A stretch of DNA of 64,000 bases, from positions 603,486-667,485 of the forward strand of contig CAVUUF010000025.1 of assembly GCA_963744575.1 (NCBI GenBank), in the 5' to 3' direction. A model generated the notes under the pieces. The model was not told the DNA's origin and did no database searches. It was given only the letters and a program-made list of their open reading frames with translations. Below, one piece after another: positions 50,233 through 58,700 of this stretch. A program made the translations under genes and the position numbers. The first letter of the stretch is position 1. The number at the start of each line of letters is the position of its first letter. Origin of the DNA: Palsa-504 sp963744575 (lineage in GTDB: Bacteria > Actinomycetota > Actinomycetes > Streptosporangiales > Streptosporangiaceae).

Positions 50233-51900
50233 TCAGGTGCCCGCCTGCGGGCGGCCGCGGAGTTCGCGGCGCAGTAGCTTGCCGGTGACCGTCTTGGGGA
50301 TCTCGTCGAGGAACTCGATCTGCCGCGGATACTTGTAGGCGGCCATGCGGTCCTTGGTGAACGCGATCAGTTCGGCTTCGGTGCAGCTCTTGCCGGGGCG
50401 CAGGCTGACGAAGGCCTTGACCGTCTCCCCGCGGTAGGGGTCGGCCACTCCGACGACGGCGGCCTCGCGGACCGCTTCGTGCTCGTAGAGCACGTCCTCG
50501 ACCTCGCGCGGCCAGACCTTGTAGCCGCTGACGTTGATCTGGTCTTTTTTGCGGTCGACGATGTAGAACCAGCCTTGATCGTCCATGTAGCCGACATCGC
50601 CGGTGTGCAGCGAACCCCCGGGCAGCGCCGCCGCGCTCTCCTCCGGCTTGTTCCAGTACCCGGCCACCACCTGGGGTCCGGTGGTCACCAGCTCGCCGAT
50701 TTCGCCCGGCGGCAGATCGGTGCCGTCGTCGCTCACGATCCGGACAATGGTGTTGTACACCGGCACGCCGACCGACAGGGCTCCCGATGCCTCGTCGACC
50801 GGGGCCTCGGCGCCGAGCGGCACCGCGTGCGACGGCGAGGTGGTCTCGGTCAGGCCGTAGATGTTGTGGATGTAATGCCCGAATGCGGACTGGAACGCCT
50901 TGACCGTGCTCGGCGGGATGGGAGCCCCGCCGGAGTAGATCCTGGTCAGGCTGGCCAGAGCAGATCTGTCGGCATCGGGCACGTTCATTAGGGCGATGAA
51001 CACGGTGATCGAGCCCACGGTGAACGTGGCCCGCTCGGCCTGCACGGTCTGGATCGTCAGCGCCGGGTCGAGCCGGTACATCAATACCAGCGGCGCGCCC
51101 GCCAGCAGGCAGATCGCGATGTGGCCGATGAGCCCGGTGATGTGGAACAGCGGGGCGACCCCGAGCACCACGTCCTGCGGCCCGATGCCTATCCAGTCCC
51201 GGTAGGTCTGGGCGTTGAACACCACGTTGCGGTGCGTGGTCATGGCGCCCTTGGGCGGGCCGGTCGTCCCCGAGGTGTAGGTCAGGAACGCCACGTCCTC
51301 CGGTGCCAGCGTCACGGCCGGTGCCTGCCGCCCGGCGAACCGCGCCAGCAGCCCGGCCATGTCGAGCGTGCCCGCACCGGGGACGCGCTCGATCCCGGCG
51401 AACACGCGCGCGTCGTTCCGCGTCTGGTAGTCCAGCTCGGAGGTGGTGATGACCGTCTGCACGTCAGTGCCCGCCACGATCTTGGATGCGACGTCCCGGT
51501 ACAGGCTCTCCAGGCAGACCAGCACGCGGGCGCCGGAGTCCTTGAGCAGCAGCTCCAGCTCCCGCTCCCGGTTCATCGGGTTGATCGAGACGGCGATGCC
51601 CCCGGCCTTCCAGGTGCCGAGCTGGGCGATCACGAACTGCGGCACGTTCTGCAGGTACACCGCCACCCGGTCGCCCCGGCTGACGCCCGCGTCGACCAGT
51701 CCGGCCGCGAACGCGTCGGTCAGCGCGTCGAGTTCGCGGAAGGTGATCCGGCCGTCGAAGTAGCGGATCGCGTCCGCATCGGGATGGCGCTCGACCGTGG
51801 CCTGGAACATCACCACCGCGTTGTCGTACTCGACGGAGATCTCGGCGGGCTGCCCGGGCGCGTACCGCGCCAGCCAGGGCTTGTCATCGTAGATGCTCAT
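50233..51900 (-). CDS. AMP-dependent acyl-CoA synthetase/ligase
   Basis: 555 aa from ATG 51900. ANL adenylate-forming fold: P-loop YTSGTTGPPKG near residue 190, NIYGLTETTSPSHAV (A5), GELVTTGPQVVAGYWN, GDVGYMDDQGWFYIVDRKKD (A7/A8 hinge) and the C-terminal catalytic Lys in PKTVTGKLLRREL. It activates a carboxylic acid as its CoA thioester; the acyl substrate cannot be assigned. It is followed upstream on the same strand by a cyclase-family gene, 8 nt away, suggesting a small catabolic operon. Confidence 0.93.
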   Translation of the reverse strand: MSIYDDKPWLARYAPGQPAEISVEYDNAVVMFQATVERHPDADAIRYFDGRITFRELDALTDAFAAGLVDAGVSRGDRVAVYLQNVPQFVIAQLGTWKAGGIAVSINPMNRERELELLLKDSGARVLVCLESLYRDVASKIVAGTDVQTVITTSELDYQTRNDARVFAGIERVPGAGTLDMAGLLARFAGRQAPAVTLAPEDVAFLTYTSGTTGPPKGAMTTHRNVVFNAQTYRDWIGIGPQDVVLGVAPLFHITGLIGHIAICLLAGAPLVLMYRLDPALTIQTVQAERATFTVGSITVFIALMNVPDADRSALASLTRIYSGGAPIPPSTVKAFQSAFGHYIHNIYGLTETTSPSHAVPLGAEAPVDEASGALSVGVPVYNTIVRIVSDDGTDLPPGEIGELVTTGPQVVAGYWNKPEESAAALPGGSLHTGDVGYMDDQGWFYIVDRKKDQINVSGYKVWPREVEDVLYEHEAVREAAVVGVADPYRGETVKAFVSLRPGKSCTEAELIAFTKDRMAAYKYPRQIEFLDEIPKTVTGKLLRRELRGRPQAGT

Positions 51901-51908
51901 GGCCGGCC

Positions 51909-52880
51909 TCAGCGGATCGCGACCGGGTTGACCGGGGCGCCGGTGCCGCCGACGACCTTGAGCGGGGCGGCGACGTAGAAGAAGGTCCACCGGCCGTCCG
52001 CGGCGCAGGCGGCGGCAAGGTCGTCGAACCAGGCGATCTCGGTTAGCGCGACGCCGAGATTGCGCATCAGCGCACAGTGCAGGGGCAGCGCGACGCCGGT
52101 GCCCGGCTCGTAGGTCACCTCGTTGGCGATCGTGTCCGTGACGAGGTTGGGGATCTCGTGCTGCTGGAACCACTCCACGAGCTCGCGAGAGTAGGTCAGG
52201 CCCGGCTCGTTAAAGCCGTCGTAGAACTTGTCCTTGTCGTTGAGCTCGTACCAGTACTTCAGCCAGCCCGTGCGGACGCACAGGATATCGTGCGGTTCGA
52301 TGCTCACGCCCTGCGCGGAAGCCGCGGCCTCGAGGTCGGCGTGGTTGAAGGTCTCGCCCTTGTCCAGCCACTGCTTGCCGCGGTGCCGGGCCATGTCGAT
52401 GAGCACTCCCCGGCCGGCCACTCCCTTCTCCGCGATCGGGAGCACTGAGTCCATCTCCAGGGACCCGACGGTGCTGCGCGCGTCGTAGCCGTTCCAGATC
52501 TTGCCGTCATACCAGACGTGCCCCAGGGCGTCGTACTGCGTGGAGCCTTGCAGGAACATCGTGGCGGTGTCGTCGGCATAGTGCAGGCCGCCGGGAAAAG
52601 CGGGTGCTCCCTCCCCGTCCCAGGAGCTTTCGTCGAGGATGTTCTGCCGCTCGATGCCCGAGCGCCCGGGCCAGACCGGATCACCAGGGCTTTCCTTGCG
52701 GCCCATCTGAACCTGCAACGTGAACACCTCGCCGGTGCGGACCTGCTGTACGCCCCGTAGCGCTTCCCTGGCGTCCAGGTAGTTCAGGGAGCCCAGCTCG
52801 TCTTGCGGACCCCACTTACCCCAGTTGGACGGAGCGTCAGCACCGAGGACCTCATGCATAGCGGGGGCATCAGACATCAT
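51909..52880 (-). CDS. cyclase family protein (kynurenine formamidase-like)
   Basis: 323 aa from ATG 52880 (or 52877) with ribosome site GAGAGGAGA. PF04199-type fold with the metal-binding loop in QYDALGHVWYDG (a variant of HxGTHxD), the segment GRGVLIDMARHRG and DILCVRTGWLKYW. Large-form members hydrolyse amides or lactones of small aromatic or cyclic acids. The 8-nt gap to the acyl-CoA ligase suggests that the acid it releases is then activated. Truncated MFS codons lie directly upstream. Confidence 0.9.
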   Translation of the reverse strand: MMSDAPAMHEVLGADAPSNWGKWGPQDELGSLNYLDAREALRGVQQVRTGEVFTLQVQMGRKESPGDPVWPGRSGIERQNILDESSWDGEGAPAFPGGLHYADDTATMFLQGSTQYDALGHVWYDGKIWNGYDARSTVGSLEMDSVLPIAEKGVAGRGVLIDMARHRGKQWLDKGETFNHADLEAAASAQGVSIEPHDILCVRTGWLKYWYELNDKDKFYDGFNEPGLTYSRELVEWFQQHEIPNLVTDTIANEVTYEPGTGVALPLHCALMRNLGVALTEIAWFDDLAAACAADGRWTFFYVAAPLKVVGGTGAPVNPVAIR

Positions 52881-53068
52881 CGTCTCCTCTCGGAAAACAC
52901 GAACATCAGATCGAACGCATGTACGGTTGGCGTTTGCAGATGATGATGCAAACCCGACCTTTCAGGCGGGGCGATGCTCGGCAGCGCGACATTCACGCCC
53001 GTGTTATCGATCAGCAGCATCAGCATGCCCAGACACACCGTCAGCAGCGTCCACCACTTATGTGCCAC
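52877..53068 (-). pseudogene. MFS transporter stub (first helix only)
   Basis: 63 codons. The first ~32 residues (WWTLLTVCLGMLMLLIDNTG, then VNVALPSI) are the start and TM1 of a DHA2-type MFS transporter; the rest is unrelated. The transporter body is missing. The stub overlaps the cyclase start by 4 nt, so the cyclase may originally have followed a transporter gene. Confidence 0.75.
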
Positions 53069-53239
53069 AGCTCAACCTCCGGTCAGCACATTGACGTCTG
53101 CGACCGGGACCGGCTGGGCCGGGACTGCTGCGAGAACCCGGCACCCTGCCGACTAGGGAAGTCCCCAGGATGAGCCTTTGGAGTTTCGGTTGGCGCTACC
53201 CCGCTGCCTATGGCCGAAACACCGTTACGCCCGAAATGC

Positions 53240-53335
53240 GGGGAGCGAACGCCCGCAAGGCGGGAGCATGAGTGAATATTCCAATACATGGATAGACATG
53301 CGCCACGACAACGCCCGCTATTCGGCATGAGGGTG
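53240..53335 (+). repeat. ~85-bp dispersed repeat, copy A, with a 20-codon reading
   Basis: It begins CGAACGCCCGCAAGG and ends CACGACAACGCCCGCTATTC. A second copy lies at 55595-55678. Copy A contains a complete 20-codon reading (ATG 53268 to a TGA near 53330, MSEYSNTWIDMRHDNARYSA) preceded by GGCGGGAG. The CCCGC-AAG-GCGGG part can fold as a hairpin. It abuts the IS1380 remnant. Confidence 0.7.
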
Positions 53336-53640
53336 GGCTGGCCTGCTGATCTGCTGCCCGGCCGCATCGGCGCGCTGCCGGTCCAGCTCGGTCAGAAATC
53401 CTCCCCAGCCAGCTGCGCCGCCGCGATCCCGGCCAGCAGCTCCCCGGCCCCGAACCCGCGTTCGCGCTGCTTGATCGGGCCAACCGCCGCATCCAGCGCC
53501 CCGATCACGCCGAGCCGCCCGCACAACTCGGTGACCACGGCCAGGCCCGCGTTCGGCGTCAGCGCCGGATCCGGCGCGCCGATCCCGGCTGCCGCCGCGA
53601 TCTGCCCGCCCCGCTGCGTATCCTTTTCACCAGGTAGGTG
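53318..53640 (-). pseudogene. IS1380-family transposase, N-terminal fragment
   Basis: The minus strand from about 53637 reads QIAAAAGIGAPDPALTPNAG, then TELCGRLGVIGALDAAVGPI and GFGAGELLAGIAAAQLAGEDF, typical of the IS1380 DDE transposase N-terminus. It stops at 53392, and FLTELDRQRADAAGQQ continues in another frame to 53318, where the dispersed repeat begins. The catalytic DDE domain is missing. AT-rich inverted bases (GATGAT...ATCATC) at 53655-53690 may mark the element end. Confidence 0.75.
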
Positions 53641-53974
53641 CCTCTCCGCCTGAGATGATCATTACTTCGCAGCGATCATCATCCCAGGTCAAAGGGGCAC
53701 CTATCGGCATTTGCGCCGCCGTGTCACCGACCTACTCGCGGATTGGGTCTGATCTGCGTCCGGAACAGCCTGGCCAGCGTTCGGCGGTAGTCAGCAGTCC
53801 GGTGATATGGGATGCTGCCTGGCGGCGGCTCCAGTTGCGAAGGTGGTGCCGGGGTTTGTCGTGCGCATCGGGCCGTCCATGAGGGCGGGGGTACTCATGG
53901 CCGCGACGATGGCGGTAGCAGGTGATTTCGGAAAGCCGTTGCGCTGACCGCTTGCCGGATAGCGATACTGGCTC
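53641..53974. other. IS end and degenerate sequence
   Basis: No gene was recognised in this 334-bp gap. It begins with the AT-rich probable end of the IS1380 remnant. The rest shows no coding signal that can be assigned. Confidence 0.35.
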
Positions 53975-54238
53975 GTGCAAGAGGTTCCCCCCGGACCGCC
54001 GGACCAGGTCCGGAGGCTTGAGCGGTACCGGCAGGAGCACTCGGACGTCGACATACAGCCGCCTGGCGCCGAGAGTGCCGTATGGCGCGCGTTCCGGGAC
54101 GGGAGCCTTATCGCGTACGGCTTCACCCTCATGGTGTTCCTGGACCGCCTGGAGGCCCTGCCGGGGCCGTTAGGCCAGGCCAGGAATCCACCGGCGCGGT
54201 CCTGGAGGCCATCGAGCATGCTGGCCGGCAGGCAATGA
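53975..54238 (+). CDS. small hypothetical protein
   Basis: 87 codons from GTG 53975 with GATACT 5 nt upstream. Residues 4-65 look like a short soluble helical protein (PPGPPDQVRRLERYRQEHSD, then AVWRAFRDGSLIAYGFTLMVF). The last ~20 residues are probably out-of-gene, because histidine-kinase sequence in another frame begins near 54185. No family assigned. Confidence 0.45.
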   Translation: MQEVPPGPPDQVRRLERYRQEHSDVDIQPPGAESAVWRAFRDGSLIAYGFTLMVFLDRLEALPGPLGQARNPPARSWRPSSMLAGRQ

Positions 54239-54699
54239 CCGAGCTGCGGCGGCTGCTTGGCGTGCTGCGCAAGGATGACTTCCTGGTCTCGCTGGCGCCG
54301 CAGCCAGGGCTGAGCGGGCTGCCGCAGCTCGTTGCTGAGCTTGCCGAGGCGGGCGTTGCCGTGCAGGTGTCGACCACGGGGGACGTCAGCCGGCTACCGC
54401 CTGGTCTTGATCTGTCGGTTTACCGGATCATCCAGGAGAGTCTCACGAACGTGGTGAAGCACGCGCATGCGAGCCGGGCCGACGTCCAGGTCCGCTGCCG
54501 TCCTCAGTCTCTGGAGATTGACGTGCGAAATGACGGCACCGGGGGCGAATCGTCCCGCGGCGAGGGCTTCGGGCTGATCGGGATGCGGGAACGCGTGACC
54601 GTCTACGGCGGTCGCGTGCGGGCCGGACGGCTGGAGGGCGGCGGCTACCGGGTGCACGCCGTGCTCCCCTTCGAGGCGGCGGAGTTGTCGGCACCATGA
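54185..54699 (+). pseudogene. sensor histidine kinase, C-terminal part only
   Basis: The frame reads AIEHAGRQAMTELRRLLGVL (end of the HisKA_3 domain), then a complete HATPase: SVYRIIQESLTNVVKHAHAS (N box), EIDVRNDGTGG (G1) and GFGLIGMRERVTVYGGRV (G2). The sensor region and the phosphoacceptor His are absent; upstream sequence belongs to the small gene at 53975. It overlaps the regulator gene by 4 nt. Confidence 0.75.
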
Positions 54700-55135
54700 C
54701 CATCACCGTCGTCATCGCGGACGATCAGGCCCTGCTCCGGGCGGCCTTCCAGAAGCTGCTGGATTCCGAGCCGGGAATCAGCGTGGTCGGCGAGGCCGCC
54801 GACGGGGTCGAGGCGGTCAGCGTTGTCCGCAAGATCCGGCTCCAGGTCGTGCTGCTCGCGCCATCGGTCACCCGGCGGCTGATCGCGGAGTTCGTAGACC
54901 GCCCGCCACCGGCCGGGCCGCGCCAGCTCCCCGAGCTGTCGCCGCGCGAGACCGAAGTGCTGATTCACCTGGCCCGGGCGAGTCCAACCGGGAGATCGCC
55001 GGGCACCTCTTCCTCGGCGAAGCCACAGTGAAGACCCATGTCGGCAGCATCTTGACGAAGCTAGGCTGCCGCGATCGCGTGCAGGCAGTGGTGATGGCCG
55101 ACGAGGCCGGGCTGGTCCGCCCCGGCGCAAGCTAA
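54696..55135 (+). pseudogene. NarL-type response regulator with deletion and frameshift
   Basis: ATG 54696 begins a good receiver (ITVVIADDQALLRAAFQKLL, then EAADGVEAVSVVRKIR), but the segment with the phosphorylation Asp and Lys is missing: it jumps to LLAPSVTRRLIAEFVDR, the usual end of the receiver. A 1-nt deletion near 54975 then moves the LuxR HTH (NREIAGHLFLGEATVKTHVG, SILTKLGCRDRVQAV) to another frame ending at 55135. Confidence 0.78.
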
Positions 55136-55812
55136 CCGCAGCCAGCCCCCATCCGGGCCGACCGCACACCCGCGCCCAGCATCGGCCGGCCCGAGCATAC
55201 CGTGCACCGCGGTCATCACTGTTCGCAGGAGGCCACTGCCGTTCGCAACCACGACGGGCGCCTAACCTTCGCCGGACCTAGCTCGGCTAGACGGTACGCC
55301 CCGGCGACGGCACCCATCTCAGGAGAGTGCCAGATCGGGCCTGCTTCAGCCCGGCCGTTGCTGCCGATGTGCCCGGCCTGCGGGAAGCAGTTCAAGCCGG
55401 CTGACGGCGAGGTCATCGAGGCCCCGGCGGCGGCGCTGGGCGCGAGACCTGAGGCCCGGCCGCACCCCCGACCGACCAGCCGCTGGCGCAGAACATGCTG
55501 ATCTGCACGTGACCGTCCGCGAAGCCAGCACGATTGCCAGCCGTAATGAGTCGGCGATCTGATTTCCTATCAGAACGATGAAAAAGGGTCCACGGCGAAC
55601 GCCCGCAAGGCTGGAGAGCGTGAGTGAGTATTCCAAACCTGGATAGATATGCGCCACGACAACGCCCGCTATTCAACAGGCATGTGCGGGAGTGTCCCGT
55701 CTCTGGTAAGTCGGCCCTGTCTCACTTAAATCGGCCCATTAGGGCCCGCGTCTCAATTACCAGGGAGAATACGGATTCCTAAACTCAGTCGAGCGCCTGA
55801 CCTGCTCAAACG
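55136..55812. other. degenerate region with repeat copy and IS-end-like motifs
   Basis: 677 bp without a recognised gene. It includes dispersed repeat copy B (55595-55678). After it come several related motifs: GTAAGTCGGCCC (~55708), GTCTCACTTAAATCGGCCC (~55720), GTCTCAATTACC (~55751) and, further on, GGTAAGACGGCCC (~55848). They look like nested ends of insertion elements. Confidence 0.45.
55595..55678 (+). repeat. ~85-bp dispersed repeat, copy B
   Basis: Same beginning (CGAACGCCCGCAAGG) and end (CACGACAACGCCCGCTATTC) as copy A at 53240. Relative to copy A it lacks one base in the TTCCAA-ACCTGG part, which breaks the 20-codon reading, and it uses GTG where copy A has ATG. Confidence 0.7.
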
Positions 55813-56721
55813 TCAATGCACTGGTCTACAAACGCCATTTCTTCTTAGGTAAGACGGCCCGCTGCTGTCCAGTCTCAGCGAGGTTGGGCCGGTCTCAGTT
55901 TTTGTGCCGGTGATCTGCGTTGTCTCAGAATCGTTCCTGAGCTTGTCGGCTTCGCATCTCAGTTCACGGAGCCGCTGATATGCTGGCTGCTCGCGGATGC
56001 GGTCCAGGGCCCACCGGATGGCCTCCGCCCGCGTGGCCGCGGTTCCCGCCATGATAAGCGTGTCCAGCGTTTCCAGGCCGGCCGGTCCCAGCCGGGCCAG
56101 CACGGGGGTAGCTTCGCCGTGCTCCCGCTCCTTGACGTCCGGCAGCCGCTGCCCGACGGGATTGCTCGCGCGGGGCCCGTGGCCGTCGCGGGTGACAGGG
56201 TTGTTTGCGAACGTGTACTCCACGAGCCTGATCTCCCGGAGTTGTTCTGCCAGATAGTTCGTGAACTGCTCTCTCGCCGTCTTGTTGGCGAGGTCGAATG
56301 CCGTCAGGGTTTCCTCGTAGTCCTCCGGCCCGTCCGCGTCGAGCAGCACCCGGACCCACAGGTCCCCCGGCTCGATTTCCGGGTCGTCGCCGTATTGCAG
56401 CAGCACGGCCTGCCGCACCGCGCTGCCGGGGAAGCGCGCCTTCACCTCCTCATCAATCTCGCGTTCGATCGTGTCCAGCACATCGCGGTCGTTCTTGAGC
56501 TTGTCGGCGTCGCATCTCAGTTCACGGAGCCGCTGATACGCTGGCTGCTCGCGGATGCGATCCAGGGCCCACCGGATGGCCTCCGCGCGCGTGGCCGCGG
56601 TTCCCGCCATGATCAGCGTGTCCAGCGTTTCCAAGCCAGCCTGCCCCAGCGAGGCCAGCACGAAGGTTGCCTCACCGTGCTCCCACTCCTGGATGTCCGA
56701 CAGCCGCTGCGCGACGGGCAT
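55813..56721 (-). CDS. duplicated ribbon-helix-helix-like / unknown-domain protein
   Basis: 302 aa from ATG 56721. Order: an RHH-like module (GLETLDTLIMAGTAATRAEA, IRWALDRIREQPAYQRLREL), an unknown module X (DVLDTIEREIDEEVKARFPG, then VRQAVLLQYGDDPEIEPGDL, LANKTAREQF) and a second RHH-like module nearly identical to the first. The final ~30 residues are unrelated and come from IS-like sequence. The RHH part suggests DNA binding; X is not recognised. A frameshift near 56720 separates it from the upstream copy of X. Confidence 0.6.
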   Translation of the reverse strand: MPVAQRLSDIQEWEHGEATFVLASLGQAGLETLDTLIMAGTAATRAEAIRWALDRIREQPAYQRLRELRCDADKLKNDRDVLDTIEREIDEEVKARFPGSAVRQAVLLQYGDDPEIEPGDLWVRVLLDADGPEDYEETLTAFDLANKTAREQFTNYLAEQLREIRLVEYTFANNPVTRDGHGPRASNPVGQRLPDVKEREHGEATPVLARLGPAGLETLDTLIMAGTAATRAEAIRWALDRIREQPAYQRLRELRCEADKLRNDSETTQITGTKTETGPTSLRLDSSGPSYLRRNGVCRPVH

Positions 56722-57057
56722 GCCCCCCGGGGTCCCTTGCCGTCGTAGGTGACGGGGTTGTTGCTGAACGTGTACTCGACCAGCGTGATCTCCCGGAGCT
56801 TTGCTGCCAGGTAGCCCAGGAACTGGTCGATCGCCGTCTTGTTGGCTTGCTCGAATGCGGTCAGGGCCGGCTCCCAGTTGTCCTCCGGCCCGTCCGCGTC
56901 GAGCAGCACCCGGACCCACAGATCCCCCGGCTCGATTTCCGGGTCGTCGCCGTATTGCAGCAGCACGGCCTGCCGCACCGCGCTGCCGGGGAAGCGTGCC
57001 CGCACCTCCTGGTCAATCTCGCGCTCGATCACATCCAACACATCGCGGTCCATCTCG
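55939..57057. repeat. ~560-bp tandem duplication
   Basis: Two head-to-tail copies of about 558-560 bp: GAGCTTGTCGGC at 55939 and 56497, TTCACGGAGCCGCTGATA at 55963 and 56521, and CGTATTGCAGCAGCACGG at 56391 and 56951. The copies differ at scattered bases and by a few indels. Each contains one RHH-like and one X module. Confidence 0.9.
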
Positions 57058-57527
57058 GCCTCCCTCAGCGCCCGGGAATCTGAGAGTAATTCCGCAGCCT
57101 CCGCCTCCGCCAGGCAATATTCACGCTGCCCCGCAGCGGGAGGTCGGCAGCCGACGCGCCAGCCAGGAAATGCCAGATCAACTGAGACGACCGGAGGCCC
57201 TGTCTCAACCGATCTGGCATACCTGCTGGATGCTAACCGGCCGCTTGCCAGCCCACCGAGGATCTCGGCCCGGTAGCCGTCGCGGATCAGCGACATCGGG
57301 ACGATGAGCGTCTCCGCGTGGTGCCTGCGCAGCGACAGCGCGGTCGCGACGACCAGTTCCCGCCAGCTCGGCAAGTGCTGGAAATCGCCGGCGGGCCGCA
57401 TCCACTTCCACAACATGAGGCCGACGTCCTCCGGGTCATACACGACCGCGTCCGGGAGCCGCCGGTGCAGTTCCTCCGCCAGCGTCGTCTTACCCGCCCC
57501 GAACCCGCCGTTAATCCAGATGATCAC
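56613..57527 (-). CDS. P-loop kinase fused to unknown domain X
   Basis: 304 codons from GTG 57527. Residues 1-95 are the start of a TmrB/AAA_33-like P-loop protein: IIWINGGFGAGKTTLAEELH (Walker A) and DAVVYDPEDVGLMLWKWM. The kinase stops abruptly after AEILGGLASG, and at about residue 155 the frame continues as module X (MDRDVLDVIEREIDQEVRAR, LLQYGDDPEIEPGDLWVRVL). Past residue ~265 it is out of frame relative to the RHH module. A chimera created by deletion is likely; a functional kinase is doubtful. Confidence 0.6.
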   Translation of the reverse strand: MIIWINGGFGAGKTTLAEELHRRLPDAVVYDPEDVGLMLWKWMRPAGDFQHLPSWRELVVATALSLRRHHAETLIVPMSLIRDGYRAEILGGLASGRLASSRYARSVETGPPVVSVDLAFPGWRVGCRPPAAGQREYCLAEAEAAELLSDSRALREAEMDRDVLDVIEREIDQEVRARFPGSAVRQAVLLQYGDDPEIEPGDLWVRVLLDADGPEDNWEPALTAFEQANKTAIDQFLGYLAAKLREITLVEYTFSNNPVTYDGKGPRGACPSRSGCRTSRSGSTVRQPSCWPRWGRLAWKRWTR

Positions 57528-57802
57528 CGGCCCAAGCTAGCCGGGCAGTCCTCGTTCCGCCTGACATTGACGGCAATCGGGTGCCCGGCGGTCCCCGGCT
57601 TCCCCGGCCCGTTGTTGCCGGTGAGCCATCGCTACGGTAAACGGCGTTCGCGGACCAGGTCCAGTGAGATATCAGCCTCGGAGTCGCCTCGCTGGATCTG
57701 GTCGTTCGTCGTGATCTGACCTGGGGGCGGTCCGAGCTGGCCGGCAAGGCGACGGGTCCGGATGTAGTCCCTAATCGCCGCGTATGAGGCGTCGGAATCG
57801 TG

Positions 57803-58344
57803 TTAATCGGTCACGGTGGTCCAGATTTCCCAGATGGAGAGGGGTTCGTCGGCCAGTCTGTCCAGGACATTCTGGATAGGGCTGATAGCTGGTGCTGGCC
57901 GGGTTCCCCGCTTGCGCGGAGTCGGCCCGGCGGGTTCGGCGAGTGCCTGGCGGACCATGCGGCGGTGAACGTGGCGGCGTCCGGCGATCTGCCGGATGGA
58001 CATGCCCCGGTCGGCGTCATCGCGGATGATGCCGAACAGCCGGGCCTTGCGGGCCGCCTGGGATTCCGCAGGTGACGGCAGCGGCCGGTGGGGCTTACTG
58101 GCGGGAGTGAACCCGGTGAGGGCGAAGGCAAGCGCGGTGAGGGTGCTGCCGCTGACCGCGGCGAGCCGCCGCAGGCGGATCGGCCCGGTGGGAACCTCGG
58201 GGTTGCGACGTAGACCTGCAGCAGGCTGGGGCGGAGGTAGTTGGCGCGGGCGAGGCGCCGGATATAGGAGTCGATGGTTTCCCCGGCGGCGGCCCGGACG
58301 CGAACCGGGAGCGGCGGCGGGAGCGGTCCGTCATCAGGAGTCAT
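57803..58344 (-). pseudogene. TniQ-like transposition protein, frameshifted
   Basis: From 58344 the reading gives a TniQ-type start (LPVRVRAAAGETIDSYIRRL, then ARANYLRPSLLQVYVATP). Near 58205 the frame breaks; the continuation in another frame (LRRLAAVSGSTLTALAFALT, then FGIIRDDADRGMSIRQIAGR and RRMVRQALAEPAG) runs to the stop at 57803 and includes an HTH. It overlaps the chimera upstream by 4 nt, as tniB-tniQ pairs do. Remnant of a Tn7/Tn5053-like element. Confidence 0.7.
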
Positions 58345-58700
58345 GGGCTGCTCCGAGGGCGGCGGAGCCTCCCCGGGTCGGCGGTCTCGGATGCGATGTC
58401 GATGCCGATGGAGTCGAGGCTGGCGCGGGTGATCTTCTCAGTGCCGTCCAGGACGGCCTGGATCGCGGCGCCGCGGATGAGGCGGAGCAGGCTCCCGATC
58501 ATGCCGCCGGTGCGGTGGTGCAGGTATTCCTCGAGCGCGACCAGGGCACCGGGCTGGTGGCGGTGCAGGCGCAGGCTGTCCTCGAGGGCGGAGATCAGGT
58601 CGATCTCATACTCGGTGCCGTCCAGCCCGAAGCGGACAGTGCCTTCGGCGTCGCTGCCATCGAGGTCGTCGATAAACAGGGTCTGTATCTTCTGGGCCAC
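58341..58700 (-). CDS. chimera of Lsr2 N-terminus and TniB-like ATPase C-terminus
   Basis: 119 codons from GTG 58700. Residues 1-35 (AQKIQTLFIDDLDGSDAEGT, then VRFGLDGTEYEIDL) match the dimerisation domain of the nucleoid protein Lsr2. From about residue 36 the sequence is the C-terminal helical part of a TniB-type transposition ATPase (LHRHQPGALVALEEYLHHRT, GGMIGSLLRLIRGAAIQAVL, KITRASLDSIGID). The Walker motifs of TniB and the DNA-binding domain of Lsr2 are both missing. It is open and uninterrupted, so it may be expressed, but neither parent function is intact. Confidence 0.72.
   Translation of the reverse strand: MAQKIQTLFIDDLDGSDAEGTVRFGLDGTEYEIDLISALEDSLRLHRHQPGALVALEEYLHHRTGGMIGSLLRLIRGAAIQAVLDGTEKITRASLDSIGIDIASETADPGRLRRPRSSP

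Noticed and set aside
55202..55501. Zinc-finger-like reading with CPACGKQF
   Set aside because: A single CxxC pair in an otherwise random, Pro/Arg-rich frame within a degenerate region.
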